The translations under genes were made by a program, and so were the position numbers. The notes below the pieces were generated by a model. That model was not told the origin of the DNA, did no database searches, and was given only the letters and a program-made list of their open reading frames with translations. DNA of 64,000 nucleotides. It comes from Streptomyces capitiformicae (GTDB lineage Bacteria > Actinomycetota > Actinomycetes > Streptomycetales > Streptomycetaceae). Below, piece by piece: positions 18,674 to 27,678 of this stretch. The DNA lies in the NCBI RefSeq assembly GCF_002214185.1, contig NZ_CP022161.1, forward strand, positions 744,001 to 808,000. The letters run 5' to 3'. The number at the start of each line of letters is the position of its first letter. Position 1 is the first letter of the stretch.

Positions 18674-19150
18674 CTACGCCGCAGCGACCAACTCTCGTGC
18701 CTGCTCATTGAAGTCGGCGACAAGCCGGTGTGCGCCGAACGGTTCCATGCGGCGCTGCAAATCCTGCACAGCCTCGATGTAGCGTGAACTCTTCACTCGC
18801 TGCGACAACTTCAAGGTCCGCAGTCCTGCGGCGTGTGCCGCTTCGAGGTCTCGGCGCTGGAGATGCGAGACGGCGAGTGCGGCCTGCGACATCGCACCGC
18901 GGCGGGCCCGGCGTTGCTGCCGCGCGTGGTCGATGGACAGGCGCGCGTGCTGCTCGGCGGTGTCGGCGTCTCCCAGGTCCCGGAAGGTGTTGGCGTGCTC
19001 GCCGTGCAGATAGGCCGGATCGATGAACGCCGCCCACTCCTACTCCTTTTCCTGCCTCACCCGGCTGTACGCCGCCTCCGACTGGACGACGGCCTGCGCC
19101 GCCTGACTCTTGTCATCGAGCTTCGCCGGCGCACGGGCTTCCAGGGTCCA
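18674..19150 (-). pseudogene. TPR-type regulator, C-terminal remnant with in-frame stop
   Basis: The frame reads ...AQAVVQSEAAYSRVRQEKE, then TAG near 19040, then EWAAFIDPAYLHGEHANTFRDL..., ending QARELVAAA. This matches the tetratricopeptide C-terminus of Streptomyces XRE/TPR regulators (residues such as ARLSIDHARQQRRARRGAMS, AVSHLQRRDLEAAHAAGLR). The N-terminal HTH part is gone and the upstream side runs into IS701 sequence. A 72-aa ORF starting at 18892 is the only open part left. Confidence 0.72.
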
Positions 19151-19279
19151 CAGGTCGGCAAGGCACGCGGGAGAGGTGAGCTTTCCCAGCCCGGCCGGCC
19201 TGTGCGAGCCGCCGTCCCTCGGCCGGGTTGCCGGGGAGGGTGGCCTGATCGGCCATGCCCGCCAGGACGTGCGCGCCGA

Positions 19280-19470
19280 GCGAGGCGTTCCGCCGGTTCG
19301 GCGCCGGCCAGGCAGGTCAGCGTCTTGTTGCGATCGCGGGGCAGCAGCAGCCCGGCCAGATACTCGCGAAACCCACGCCGCCGCGCCGGCGTCCCGAAGA
19401 GATCATCGAACCGGGCGGCGTACGCTTCCAGCGGACCGTGCGCGGGCGGACACGGCAGCCGCTTCGTCAT
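19280..19470 (-). mobile_element. IS701-family transposase, N-terminal fragment
   Basis: About 60 codons from the ATG at 19470 match IS701-family transposase starts: GPLEAYAARFDDLFGTPARR, GFREYLAGLLLPRDRNKTLT, CLAGAEP. The frame then shifts into unrelated sequence that joins the TPR remnant. No DDE domain or terminal repeats are visible. Remnant only. Confidence 0.82.
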
Positions 19471-19695
19471 CTCAGGCTCCCCAGACCGTAGGTGACGCCC
19501 TCACCTCACGGCCTACTCCCGCACACACCCGCCGTCAACAAACCACCGCTAGGGCGGCGTCGACCAAAGGCTCCGCAATGGATTGCGCGCACGCGCCGGT
19601 GCGGCTTCTGTTGAGTGCGGCCCCACCCCCGGCCCACGGCCACATGGCGACCAGCTCTGCAGCGCGGACCGAAGTGACCGTGACCGGTGTGGCGA

Positions 19696-20988
19696 TCACT
19701 CCGGGACGTGCAGGGAGCGGCTCGTGTCCCTTCCGTCAGGAGTGTCGTTCCCGTGTCGCGGTGCCGGCTGTGCCGTGCGCAGGTGGGTGCGGATTCGGTC
19801 GACGAGCAGGACGCCGAGTGTAGCGACCACCGAGACCAGACCGCCCACGTACAGGCCGCTCCGGGCCCCCAGATGTACGGTCAACCAGCCGATCAGGAGG
19901 GCGCCCAGGGGTGTGGACCCCTGCAGGATCAGGGTGTACACGGCGAGCACCCGGCCCCGGTACTGCGGGTCGCTGCCCAGCTGGATCCGGTGGTTGGCAG
20001 CCTGTGCGAAATAGATCGACGCGAACCCCGTCCCCGCCAGCAGAACGATCGCGGCCGCGTAGGTCGGAGCCCAGCCCGCCGCCGTCTCGAGCGCACCGAA
20101 CGCGAGCGCGGCCCCGGTCACCGTACGACCGGACGGGCGCCCCCGGCGGGCCGTGCCGGCCAGGGCGGCGAGGAGGGAGCCGGCCGCGAACGCGGTGGTG
20201 AGCAGACCGAACGACGTGGCGTCCGCATGGAAGACCGTCTTGGCCAGCAGCGGCAGCGTGAGCTGGAAGTTCAGGCCGAACAGGCCGATGAACAACACCA
20301 TCGCCAAGGGCACGACGAGGTCCGGGCGCGATGCGAGGTGACGCAGCCCGTCCGTGGCCCGGGCCCGGCCGTCCCGCGTGACGCGCCGCAGTTCGCCGGG
20401 GCGCATCATCCGCAGGCCGACCACGACGGCCAGATAGCTCCCGGCGTTCAGCGCCATGACGGCGCCGGTGCCGAAGCCTGCGATGAGCAGACCGGCGAGG
20501 GCCGGGCCGAGGACGCGGGCGACGTTGAAGTAGGCGGCGCTCAGTGCCGACGCGTTGGGCAGCAGGTCGGCGCCGACCAACTCGCTCACGAACGACATAC
20601 GGGTAGGGACCTCGACGGCGTTGACGGTGCCCAGGCAGAGGGCGAAAAGGAACACGTGCCACAGCCGTACCGCCCCGCCGAGGTCCAGCACGGCGAGCCC
20701 GAGCGCGCAGACGCCGGAGACGAGGTTGCACGCCATCAGCGACCGGCGCTTGTCGTACCGGTCGGCGATCCGGCCGCCGTAGAGCGTGAGCAGCAGCATC
20801 GGAGCGAACTGCACGGCGGTGACCGCTCCCAGCGCCGTGCCGGAGTCCCCGGTGAGGGAGAGCACGAGCCAGTCCTGGGCGACGACCATCATCCACGTTC
20901 CGGACACCGAGAGCACCTGGCCGAACGCGAAGAGCCGGAAGTTGCGGACGGACAGCGAGCGGAAGGCTGTCCCGAGTACGCCGAGCAT
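19696..20988 (-). CDS. MFS transporter (DHA3-type), probable exporter
   Basis: A 430-aa major facilitator with ~12 hydrophobic segments: FRLFAFGQVLSVSGTWMMVV (TM1), a motif A-like GGRIADRYDKRRS between TM2 and TM3, and repeated Gly-rich helices. It resembles the enterobactin-exporter/DHA3 group. The start at 20988 (ATG) lies just past the stop of the upstream hydrolase gene, so it is the last gene of the minus-strand SAM-supply/hydrolase operon. Likely exports the polyketide or a related compound; inferred from position. Confidence 0.87.
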   Translation of the reverse strand: MLGVLGTAFRSLSVRNFRLFAFGQVLSVSGTWMMVVAQDWLVLSLTGDSGTALGAVTAVQFAPMLLLTLYGGRIADRYDKRRSLMACNLVSGVCALGLAVLDLGGAVRLWHVFLFALCLGTVNAVEVPTRMSFVSELVGADLLPNASALSAAYFNVARVLGPALAGLLIAGFGTGAVMALNAGSYLAVVVGLRMMRPGELRRVTRDGRARATDGLRHLASRPDLVVPLAMVLFIGLFGLNFQLTLPLLAKTVFHADATSFGLLTTAFAAGSLLAALAGTARRGRPSGRTVTGAALAFGALETAAGWAPTYAAAIVLLAGTGFASIYFAQAANHRIQLGSDPQYRGRVLAVYTLILQGSTPLGALLIGWLTVHLGARSGLYVGGLVSVVATLGVLLVDRIRTHLRTAQPAPRHGNDTPDGRDTSRSLHVPE

Positions 20989-20990
20989 GG

Positions 20991-21920
20991 TCAGGAGACC
21001 GTCGCGGACGGGAGGGGACGGACGGCAGCGTGCGGGGTGAGGGTCGTTTCGCGGGAGGCCAGGCAGTCTTCGAGGAACGCGAGGACGCGCAGATGGTAGG
21101 AGCGGGCAGCCCAGCCGAGGCTGATGTTGTGCCCGGCCTCCGGCTGGCGGTCGACGCTCACGCGCGGAGCGGACGTGAAGTGCGCGGCCAGATCGGTGAG
21201 GGCCGCGTCGTCGTGGCGCCACCACGCCTCGTGCTCGGCGAAGGTCAGCCGTACGGGTACGCGGACGCGGGGCGCCGTGGCGCGGAAGACCAGTGGCCAG
21301 CGGGCAAGTTCGGCCCGCTCCAGGGCGGGCACGGGCTCGACGATCGAGCCGCTCGCTCGGAAGGTGTCCGGCGGATAGAGACGCAGCGGCCCCCAGCTCC
21401 TGCGCAGTCGGCCACCGTCGTCCTGGGCGGTGGGCAGTTCGTGCGGCTCGACGGCGTACATGTGGCCGCAGCCGGAGATGTCCAGCCCGAGGAGGTGCGG
21501 CAGGCCGGGGTCCGCGGCAGCGGTGAGCGCCACCTTGCCGCCGTAGGAGTGGGCGAGCAGGAAGAGGCCCGCACCCGTGGCGTGGCGGGAGGTGAAGTCG
21601 CGCAGCGCCGCACGCAGCGAGACGGCCTGCCCCGGCAGGTCCTGCCCCTGGGGCAGCCGGGAGGCGGAGTGGCGGTAGCCCGGCCGGTCCACGGCCAGGA
21701 CGGTGTAGCCAAGGCCCGCGCCCAGCGTCAGCAGCGACTGCCGGGGATGGGCCCGGCAGTCGAAGTAGCCCGCGTTCATGCCGCCGCCGTGCACGGCGAC
21801 CACGACGGCCCGCGCGGAGCCGCCGGCCGGCTCGCTGAGCAGCGCGGACAGCGGCACCCCCGCGGCGTCCAGGGTGATCCGGCGCACCCCGCGCGAGGAT
21901 GCGTGGGCCGGTGGGGTCAT
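20991..21920 (-). CDS. Alpha/beta hydrolase
   Basis: A 309-aa alpha/beta hydrolase fold protein: the oxyanion segment VVVAVHGGGMNAGYFD, the nucleophile elbow LLAHSYGGKVALT (Ser in AHSYGG), and a C-terminal catalytic His in QPEAGHNISLG. The ATG at 21920 follows a GGAGGAG site. It may act as an esterase, lactonase or dehydration helper on a polyketide intermediate; hydrolases with B-ring cleavage oxygenases occur in angucycline clusters. Substrate unknown. Confidence 0.85.
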   Translation of the reverse strand: MTPPAHASSRGVRRITLDAAGVPLSALLSEPAGGSARAVVVAVHGGGMNAGYFDCRAHPRQSLLTLGAGLGYTVLAVDRPGYRHSASRLPQGQDLPGQAVSLRAALRDFTSRHATGAGLFLLAHSYGGKVALTAAADPGLPHLLGLDISGCGHMYAVEPHELPTAQDDGGRLRRSWGPLRLYPPDTFRASGSIVEPVPALERAELARWPLVFRATAPRVRVPVRLTFAEHEAWWRHDDAALTDLAAHFTSAPRVSVDRQPEAGHNISLGWAARSYHLRVLAFLEDCLASRETTLTPHAAVRPLPSATVS

Positions 21921-21958
21921 GGTCGTTCTCCTCCCGGTGGTGGCTTCGGCGGCCGGCG

Positions 21959-22936
21959 TCAGCGGGCCAGGTGCGCTGTGAACGCCAGGGCCGCGTCCGC
22001 GCCGTAGACCCGCTCGAGGCTCAGCAGGAGGTCGGCCGAGGTCAATTTGTACGTCTGGGTGCCGACGGCCTGGAGCACCACGGCGGCCAGCGCGCTGCCC
22101 AGGCGGCCGGCCTCCAGGTACGGCAGGCCCCAGACGACGGCCGCCAGGAACCCGGCACGGAAGGCGTCGCCCACCCCGGTGGGATCGGCCACGACGTCCG
22201 TAGGTACCGCGTCGACGTGCAGCCAAGGCTCTCCCGTCCGGCCGATGTCCGCACCCGCGGCGCCACGGGTGACGATCCAGGCGCCGGTCCGGTCCAGGAC
22301 CTGTTCCCGCGTCCAACCGGTGCGTTCCTGGAGCAGCGCCGCCTCGTACTCGTTGGTGAACAGGAAGCGGGAGCCCTCCACCAGATGGCGAGTCTGCGGG
22401 CCGTCCAGCCGGGCCAGCTGCTGGGACGGGTCGGCGGCGAACGGGATGCCCAGGCGCCGGCACTCCGCGGTGAGGCTCAGCATGGCCTGCGGGTCGTTGG
22501 GGGCGACCACGGCCAGCCCCAGCTCCCCGGTCCGCTCCCGCACGGAGGCCAGCGTGATCCGTCCGGCCTCGGCCATCGCCCCGGCGTAGAAGGTGGCGAT
22601 CTGGTTGAGATCGAGGTCGGTGGTGCACACGAAGCGGGCCGTGTGCATCGCCTCGCTCACGTACACCGAACCGGTGTCGACGCCGTTGTCGCGCAGCCAG
22701 GCACCGTACTCGGCGAAGTCTTTGCCGACCGCTCCGACGAGTACGGGGCTGAGGCCGACGCGGGAGAGCCCCAGGGCGATGTTCGCCGCCACGCCTCCGT
22801 AGCGCACCTCCAGGTCGTCCGCGAGGAAGGAGAGCGAAACCCGGTCGAGCCGGTCGGCGATCAGCTGGTCGGCGAATCGCCCGGGATAGGCCATCAGATG
22901 GTCGGTGGCGATGGAACCGGTGACAGCGATGCGCAT
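21959..22936 (-). CDS. PfkB-family carbohydrate/nucleoside kinase (adenosine-kinase-like)
   Basis: A 325-aa ribokinase-fold protein: N-terminal GSIATDHLM, the sugar-binding GGVAANIA motif, and the C-terminal anion hole and catalytic Asp in DPTGVGDAFRAG. It lies 2 bp after metK (same strand). In several methylated-polyketide clusters, an adenosine-kinase-like PfkB gene accompanies SAM synthetase to remove adenosine released from S-adenosylhomocysteine. That role is inferred; the sequence alone does not separate adenosine from ribose as substrate. Confidence 0.87.
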   Translation of the reverse strand: MRIAVTGSIATDHLMAYPGRFADQLIADRLDRVSLSFLADDLEVRYGGVAANIALGLSRVGLSPVLVGAVGKDFAEYGAWLRDNGVDTGSVYVSEAMHTARFVCTTDLDLNQIATFYAGAMAEAGRITLASVRERTGELGLAVVAPNDPQAMLSLTAECRRLGIPFAADPSQQLARLDGPQTRHLVEGSRFLFTNEYEAALLQERTGWTREQVLDRTGAWIVTRGAAGADIGRTGEPWLHVDAVPTDVVADPTGVGDAFRAGFLAAVVWGLPYLEAGRLGSALAAVVLQAVGTQTYKLTSADLLLSLERVYGADAALAFTAHLAR

Positions 22937-22937
22937 C

Positions 22938-24101
22938 TCAGGCCCCGACCGCGTTCCGCAGCGCGTCGACCCGGTCCGTCCGCTCCCACGTGAAGTCGGG
23001 CAGCTCGCGGCCGAAGTGGCCGTAGGCGGCGGTCCGGGCGTAGATCGGGCGCAGCAGGTCGAGGTCGCGGATGATGGCGGCCGGACGGAGGTCGAAGACC
23101 TCGTCGATGGCCTTCTCGATCCGGTCGGTGTCGACCTTGGCGGTGCCGAAGGTCTCGACGAAGAGGCCGACGGGCTCGGCCTTGCCGATGGCGTACGCCA
23201 CCTGGGCCTCGCAGCGGGTGGCGAGGCCTGCGGCGACGACGTTCTTGGCGACCCAGCGCATCGCGTACGCCGCCGAGCGGTCCACCTTGGACGGGTCCTT
23301 GCCGGAGAAGGCGCCGCCGCCGTGGCGGGCCATGCCGCCATACGTGTCGATGATGATCTTGCGGCCGGTGAGGCCGGCGTCGCCCATCGGGCCGCCGATC
23401 TCGAAGCGGCCGGTCGGGTTCACCAGGAGGCAGTAGCCCTCGGTGTCCAGCTTGATGCCGTCGTCCAGGAGGGCCTTGAGCTCCGGCTCCACCACGAACT
23501 CGCGGATGTCGGGAGCCAGGAGGGACTCCAGGTCGATGTCGCTGGCGTGCTGGGAGGAGACGACGACCGTGTCCAGGCGGACCGCCTTGTCGCCGTCGTA
23601 CTCGATGGTGACCTGGGTCTTTCCGTCCGGACGCAGGTAGGGGATCGTGCCGTTCCTGCGGACCTCGGACAGGCGGCGCGACAGGCGGTGGGCGAGGTGG
23701 ATCGGGAGCGGCATCAGCTCCGGTGTCTCGTCGATCGCGTAGCCGAACATCAGGCCCTGGTCGCCCGCGCCGCCCGTGTCGACACCCTGTGCGATGTCCG
23801 GCGACTGTGCGCCGATCGACACCGACACGCCGCAGGAGGCGCCGTCGAAACCCTTGCTGGAGGAGTCGTAACCGATCTCGAGGATCTTGTCGCGGACCAA
23901 CTGGGCGATCGGAGCGTAGGCCTTCGTCGTCACCTCACCGGCGATGTGGACCTGCCCGGTGGTGATCAGGGTCTCGACGGCGACCCGTGAGGCCGGGTCC
24001 GCGCGGAGGAGGGCGTCGAGGACGGTGTCGCTGATCTGGTCGGCGATCTTGTCGGGGTGACCCTCGGTCACAGACTCCGAGGTGAAAAGGCGCAGGGACA
24101 C
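22938..24101 (-). CDS. metK: S-adenosylmethionine synthetase
   Basis: MetK makes SAM from methionine and ATP. At 387 aa it is slightly shorter than typical housekeeping MetK (~400 aa). Visible motifs: [17 protein letters not shown] (start), [12 protein letters not shown] (ATP/Met-binding hexapeptide region GAGDQG), [19 protein letters not shown] (P-loop-like). Being inside the island and next to PfkB and tailoring genes, it is probably a second, pathway-dedicated copy. The start at 24101 is the standard N-terminus. Confidence 0.96.
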   Translation of the reverse strand: MSLRLFTSESVTEGHPDKIADQISDTVLDALLRADPASRVAVETLITTGQVHIAGEVTTKAYAPIAQLVRDKILEIGYDSSSKGFDGASCGVSVSIGAQSPDIAQGVDTGGAGDQGLMFGYAIDETPELMPLPIHLAHRLSRRLSEVRRNGTIPYLRPDGKTQVTIEYDGDKAVRLDTVVVSSQHASDIDLESLLAPDIREFVVEPELKALLDDGIKLDTEGYCLLVNPTGRFEIGGPMGDAGLTGRKIIIDTYGGMARHGGGAFSGKDPSKVDRSAAYAMRWVAKNVVAAGLATRCEAQVAYAIGKAEPVGLFVETFGTAKVDTDRIEKAIDEVFDLRPAAIIRDLDLLRPIYARTAAYGHFGRELPDFTWERTDRVDALRNAVGA

Positions 24102-24222
24102 GGGACTTCCTCACGTCATGGGTGGTGAGTGGTCAGGGGTGGGACCTCGTACGGGACGTGCGCGGGTGTCGCGCTGGACGTACGGAGGTGGGCCGGCCGC
24201 TCGCGGCTGTCTCCGGCTCGCG

Positions 24223-24945
24223 TCATACGGTCCCGAACGGGTTGGTGACGACGTAGCGCCACTGGCCCCGCTCGTTTCTCCGCAGAACGTCGAGGCCACG
24301 GCCGGAACCGGACATCTCCGGAGCGCCGGGCACCTCGATGCTCCAGTCGACGACGAGCGAAGCGATGTCGCCGACGACGTACCGTTCCCGCACCTCGGCC
24401 GACAGCCTCGGTTCGTTTCTGAAGAACTCCAGGACGGCCTGCCGGTGCGCGGCGCCGGTCACCGCCCTGCCGGGTTCCCGGACCGCGGACGCGCCCGGCG
24501 CGTAGACCGCCATGACCGCGTCGATGTCGCGCGCGTTGTACGCGGCCACGTAGCGGGCGTTCGTCTCCGCGGGGTCGTCGAGGTCGTCGGGGTCGGTCGG
24601 CCCGTCGCGTACGTCCCGTACATCGGACGCGTCGGGTGCGGGGGCCGGTCCCGCGAGACGCAACCGGTGCACGTCGAGGTCCTGTTCCAGACAGTCCATC
24701 AGCCGGTCCAGGAACTCCTTCAGATACGGCTGGGCCAGATGCCCCGCCACGGCCTCCTCGGATGCCCACCTTTCGTAGCAGACGAACAGGTCGGGATCCG
24801 CCAGGTCCCGGTGGACGAGGGACTCCAGGCACCCCACTTCGGTGCGCGAGCGCTCGGCGATTGCCACCAGGATGTCGCCCAACTCGGCGGCCCGGCCGCG
24901 CCTGGCGCGGGCGAAGCCGACCGCGGACAGCGTCTTGTCGTGCAT
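24223..24945 (-). CDS. ABM monooxygenase-SnoaL-like fusion protein
   Basis: A 240-aa protein with two small domains. Residues ~5-95 are an antibiotic-biosynthesis-monooxygenase (ABM) domain (FARARRGRAAELGDILVAIA, EVGCLESLVHRDLADPDLFV in part, ERWASEEAVAGHL). A polar linker (~100-120) precedes a SnoaL/NTF2-like domain (~125-240: ETNARYVAAYNARDIDAVMA, YVVGDIASLVVDWSIE, LDVLRRNERGQWRYV). ABM proteins oxidise polycyclic aromatic intermediates without cofactor and SnoaL-like folds cyclise or hydroxylate them. The fusion suggests two consecutive steps. It sits in a row of tailoring genes. Confidence 0.82.
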   Translation of the reverse strand: MHDKTLSAVGFARARRGRAAELGDILVAIAERSRTEVGCLESLVHRDLADPDLFVCYERWASEEAVAGHLAQPYLKEFLDRLMDCLEQDLDVHRLRLAGPAPAPDASDVRDVRDGPTDPDDLDDPAETNARYVAAYNARDIDAVMAVYAPGASAVREPGRAVTGAAHRQAVLEFFRNEPRLSAEVRERYVVGDIASLVVDWSIEVPGAPEMSGSGRGLDVLRRNERGQWRYVVTNPFGTV

Positions 24946-24978
24946 GCGTTGATGTCTTCCTTCCTCGTCCCCGCCCGG

Positions 24979-25746
24979 TCAGCGGAGCAGTGTTCCGCCG
25001 GTCGCGTCGATGAAGGCGCCGGTGATCCAACGGGAATCGCCGGAGGCGACGAAGGCGACGACATCGGCGATCTCAGAGGCCGTGCCGACGCGGTTGAACA
25101 CCGACAGCGCCGACATGCGCTTCAGTGCCTCCGGGTTCTCGAACACCGGGTCACCGTTGTCGGTGATGCCCGGGGCGACCGTGTTGATGGTGATCCCACG
25201 GGACGCGAGGACCGGAGCCATGTGCAAGGTGATCTGCTCCAGGGCGCCCTTGCCCATCGCGTACGCGATCTGCTCCGGGACGGCGGAGTGCGTGATGCCG
25301 GAGGAGATGTTGACGATCCGGCCGCCGTCCGGGATGAGCTCCAGGGCCCGCTGGATCAGGAAGAACGGCGCCTTGGCGTTGAGGGTGTAGCAGTGGTCGA
25401 GGGTCTCCTCGGTGACCGCGTCCGGCATGGCGCCCGTGAAGCCCGTGGCTGCCGCGTTGTTCACCAGGATGTCGAGCGTCGTGGCACCCGTGCGCTCCAG
25501 CAGCCCCTGTTCGACCGCCGTCACCAGGTGCTCCACCGAGCCAGGTGCGCCCAGCCGGGCCCGCACGGGGAAGGCCCGCCCGCCTGCTTCCCCGATCAGT
25601 GCCACCGTCTTCCGCGCCGCGGTTTCGTCGTTCGCGTAGTTGACGGCGACGAGTGCGCCGTCCCGGGCGAGCCGCAGCGCGATGCCGCGGCCGATCCCCC
25701 GGCCGGCGCCGGTGACCAGCGCAGTCCTGGTCGGCAGCCTGCTCAT
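24979..25746 (-). CDS. SDR ketoreductase (LanV/PgaM-reductase-like)
   Basis: A 255-aa classical SDR: TGAGRGIGRG cofactor motif near residue 11, NNAA, the catalytic Ser region NISSGITH and YAMGKG (Tyr-x-x-x-Lys), and the C-terminus GAFIDATGGTLLR. It is clearly paralogous to the reductase half of the fused protein at 30373-32328 (same termini and spacing). In angucycline pathways such enzymes reduce the C6 ketone after C12 oxygenation. It may act on a later or alternative intermediate. Start ATG at 25746. Confidence 0.88.
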   Translation of the reverse strand: MSRLPTRTALVTGAGRGIGRGIALRLARDGALVAVNYANDETAARKTVALIGEAGGRAFPVRARLGAPGSVEHLVTAVEQGLLERTGATTLDILVNNAAATGFTGAMPDAVTEETLDHCYTLNAKAPFFLIQRALELIPDGGRIVNISSGITHSAVPEQIAYAMGKGALEQITLHMAPVLASRGITINTVAPGITDNGDPVFENPEALKRMSALSVFNRVGTASEIADVVAFVASGDSRWITGAFIDATGGTLLR

Positions 25747-25814
25747 GTGGTGATCCCCCGTTGTCGCTCGCGCAGTCGGCGAACCGTGGTCGTGCATACG
25801 CGAGCTTCGGCTTC

Positions 25815-26480
25815 TCAGGACGCGTGGACGGACGTGTGGAGGCTGTAACGGGCCCCGGCGCCCGCCTCGCCCTGGCCCATGTACTCCAGCAGCGGCACGA
25901 TCACTTCCTCGATGTGCGCGACCGCCTCCGCCTCGGACACCCACTCGGAGAGCAGGAAGATTCCGGTGCCGTCGGCCGCGATGTGGAAGTTCGCGGCGAG
26001 CGCGCCCGGGTATGCGCGGTCCTGGCCCTCGTTCTGCTCCTCGTTGTCGAGGAGACCGTCGATCCACTTGCGGGCAGCGTCGTGGCTGTCCATCGCGAAG
26101 ACCGCGGCGGGGTAGCACTGGGGCAGTGGCGGCGGATCCGGCAGCGCGGTGGGCCGTACGACGCGGTAGAGCTCGTACGCTGTGGGCGCTCCGGGCTCGA
26201 CGCCGAGCGCCCGCCAGTCGGGGCGCGGCGCGCTTCCCGCCTCGTCGAGCGCCTCGGCCGAGGACCACTGGGCGTACGTCAGCAGCAAGTCGCCGTCGGT
26301 GCTGGTGAACAGGATCTGGGACACCAGGCCGGCCGGCCAGGGGGCCGACTCCCAGTGCGCCACCACGGCGGCCGCGGCGGAGCGCTGCCGCCGTGCGTCG
26401 CCGGTGACGACTTCCTCGACGACGACGATGGAGACGTTCTGGCGGTCGATGACCGGCCGGACGTCGGACACGAGGGGCAT
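25815..26480 (-). CDS. Two-domain antibiotic-biosynthesis monooxygenase-like protein
   Basis: A 221-aa protein with two tandem ABM-like halves (residues ~1-105 and ~115-215; SIVVVEEVVTGDARRQRSA, LLTYAQWSSAEALDE and FHIAADGTGIFLLSEWVSEA). The length and duplicated fold fit the JadG/GilOII/AlpJ group that opens the angucycline B ring, and also anthrone oxygenases. The ATG at 26480 follows AAGGAG; a longer upstream frame has no better site. A second related protein is encoded at 27679-28323. Confidence 0.8.
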   Translation of the reverse strand: MPLVSDVRPVIDRQNVSIVVVEEVVTGDARRQRSAAAAVVAHWESAPWPAGLVSQILFTSTDGDLLLTYAQWSSAEALDEAGSAPRPDWRALGVEPGAPTAYELYRVVRPTALPDPPPLPQCYPAAVFAMDSHDAARKWIDGLLDNEEQNEGQDRAYPGALAANFHIAADGTGIFLLSEWVSEAEAVAHIEEVIVPLLEYMGQGEAGAGARYSLHTSVHAS

Positions 26481-26553
26481 CTTCGACTCCTTCGGGGTGG
26501 ACGGACGCCGACGTCCCGGAACAGTGACGTCCCGGACGTCGACGTCACGGGCT

Positions 26554-27585
26554 TCAGCGGTCCTTGCGGCCGATGACCAGGACGTCGTCATGGAGGCCGG
26601 GGACCTCCGCGGTCTCGGGGCTGAAGCCCGCCTCCGTCAGCCAGCCGTGCAGCTCCGGCACGGTGTACTCGTGACCGCCGCGGGACCAGACGAGCATGGC
26701 CAGGCTGGCCAGCACCGCGTGCATCGGCGGCTTGTCCCCACCGGCCATCGGGTCGTAGACGAACACCGCTCCGCCGGGTTTGACCGCCTCGTAGGCGCTC
26801 TTGAGCAGCCGGACGCGGTCCTCGGTGTTCCAGTTGTGCAGGACGTGGCCGAAGACCAGGACATCGGCCTCCGGGAGCGGGTCCTTGAAGAAGTCGCCGC
26901 CGTGGAAGGTGATCGCCGAGGCGGAGCCGCCGAGCTGGTCCATGTGCCGGCTGAAGGCCGGCTCCAGCTGCGGCAGGTCGAAGACCGCGCCCGTCAGGTG
27001 CGGGTTCCGCGAGACCACGTGGTGGGCGAAGTTGCCGCGCGCGCCGCCGATGTCGACGAAGGAGGTGTAGCTGCTCCAGTCGAGCCGGCTCATGGCCAGG
27101 GAGACGGGCGTGTTGAGCAGATCCATGCTGTCGAGGAAGCCGTCGGTGGCCTCCGCGTCCTGGTAGAGCGTGTCGTACGGGTTGCCCACGACGGCGGCGC
27201 GGTTGTGCGGTGTGCCGGTGCGCAGCGTGGACGCCAGGCCGTCCCACGCGGGGTTCAGCTCACGGTCGCAGAACTGGAGGTAGCCGCCCAGGTATTCGGT
27301 GCGCCCGCGTATGAGGAAGCGTTCGGCGACGGGTGAGTTGGAATATGTGCCGTCGGACACCTCCAGCAACCCGAGGTGGGTGAGCCCGGCGAGGAGGTAC
27401 TGCGTTCCGAGCGGGGTCAGGCCGAGGCGGTCGGCCAGCTCCGCAGAGGTGGCGGGCTTGTCCGAGAGCCCGGTGAAGACGTCGGACTCGACGGCGGCCA
27501 GCAGGATCCTCGTCTGCCAGTAACCGGCCATGATGCCCATGATCGGCCCGGGGTTCACGGACGACTCGGGCGACTCAGCAGTCAT
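26554..27585 (-). CDS. SAM-dependent O-methyltransferase (acetylserotonin-OMT type)
   Basis: A 343-aa class I methyltransferase with an N-terminal dimerisation winged helix (SAELADRLGLTPLGTQYLLA), the SAM motif FVDIGGARGNFAHHV, the acidic adenine/ribose contact VFDLPQLEP, and the catalytic His in GHVLHNWNTEDR. It groups with polyketide O-methyltransferases such as DnrK/TcmN types. It is the only obvious methyltransferase in the island and the likely consumer of SAM from the co-located metK. Start ATG 27585, AAAGGAGG upstream. Confidence 0.9.
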   Translation of the reverse strand: MTAESPESSVNPGPIMGIMAGYWQTRILLAAVESDVFTGLSDKPATSAELADRLGLTPLGTQYLLAGLTHLGLLEVSDGTYSNSPVAERFLIRGRTEYLGGYLQFCDRELNPAWDGLASTLRTGTPHNRAAVVGNPYDTLYQDAEATDGFLDSMDLLNTPVSLAMSRLDWSSYTSFVDIGGARGNFAHHVVSRNPHLTGAVFDLPQLEPAFSRHMDQLGGSASAITFHGGDFFKDPLPEADVLVFGHVLHNWNTEDRVRLLKSAYEAVKPGGAVFVYDPMAGGDKPPMHAVLASLAMLVWSRGGHEYTVPELHGWLTEAGFSPETAEVPGLHDDVLVIGRKDR

Positions 27586-27678
27586 TGTGGGAAAGCCTCC
27601 TTTGACGGGGGTTTCGGGACGCGTGGTGTGACGCGGAGATGCGACAGGGGATGGAGTGCGGGGACGGCACGCAGGGTG

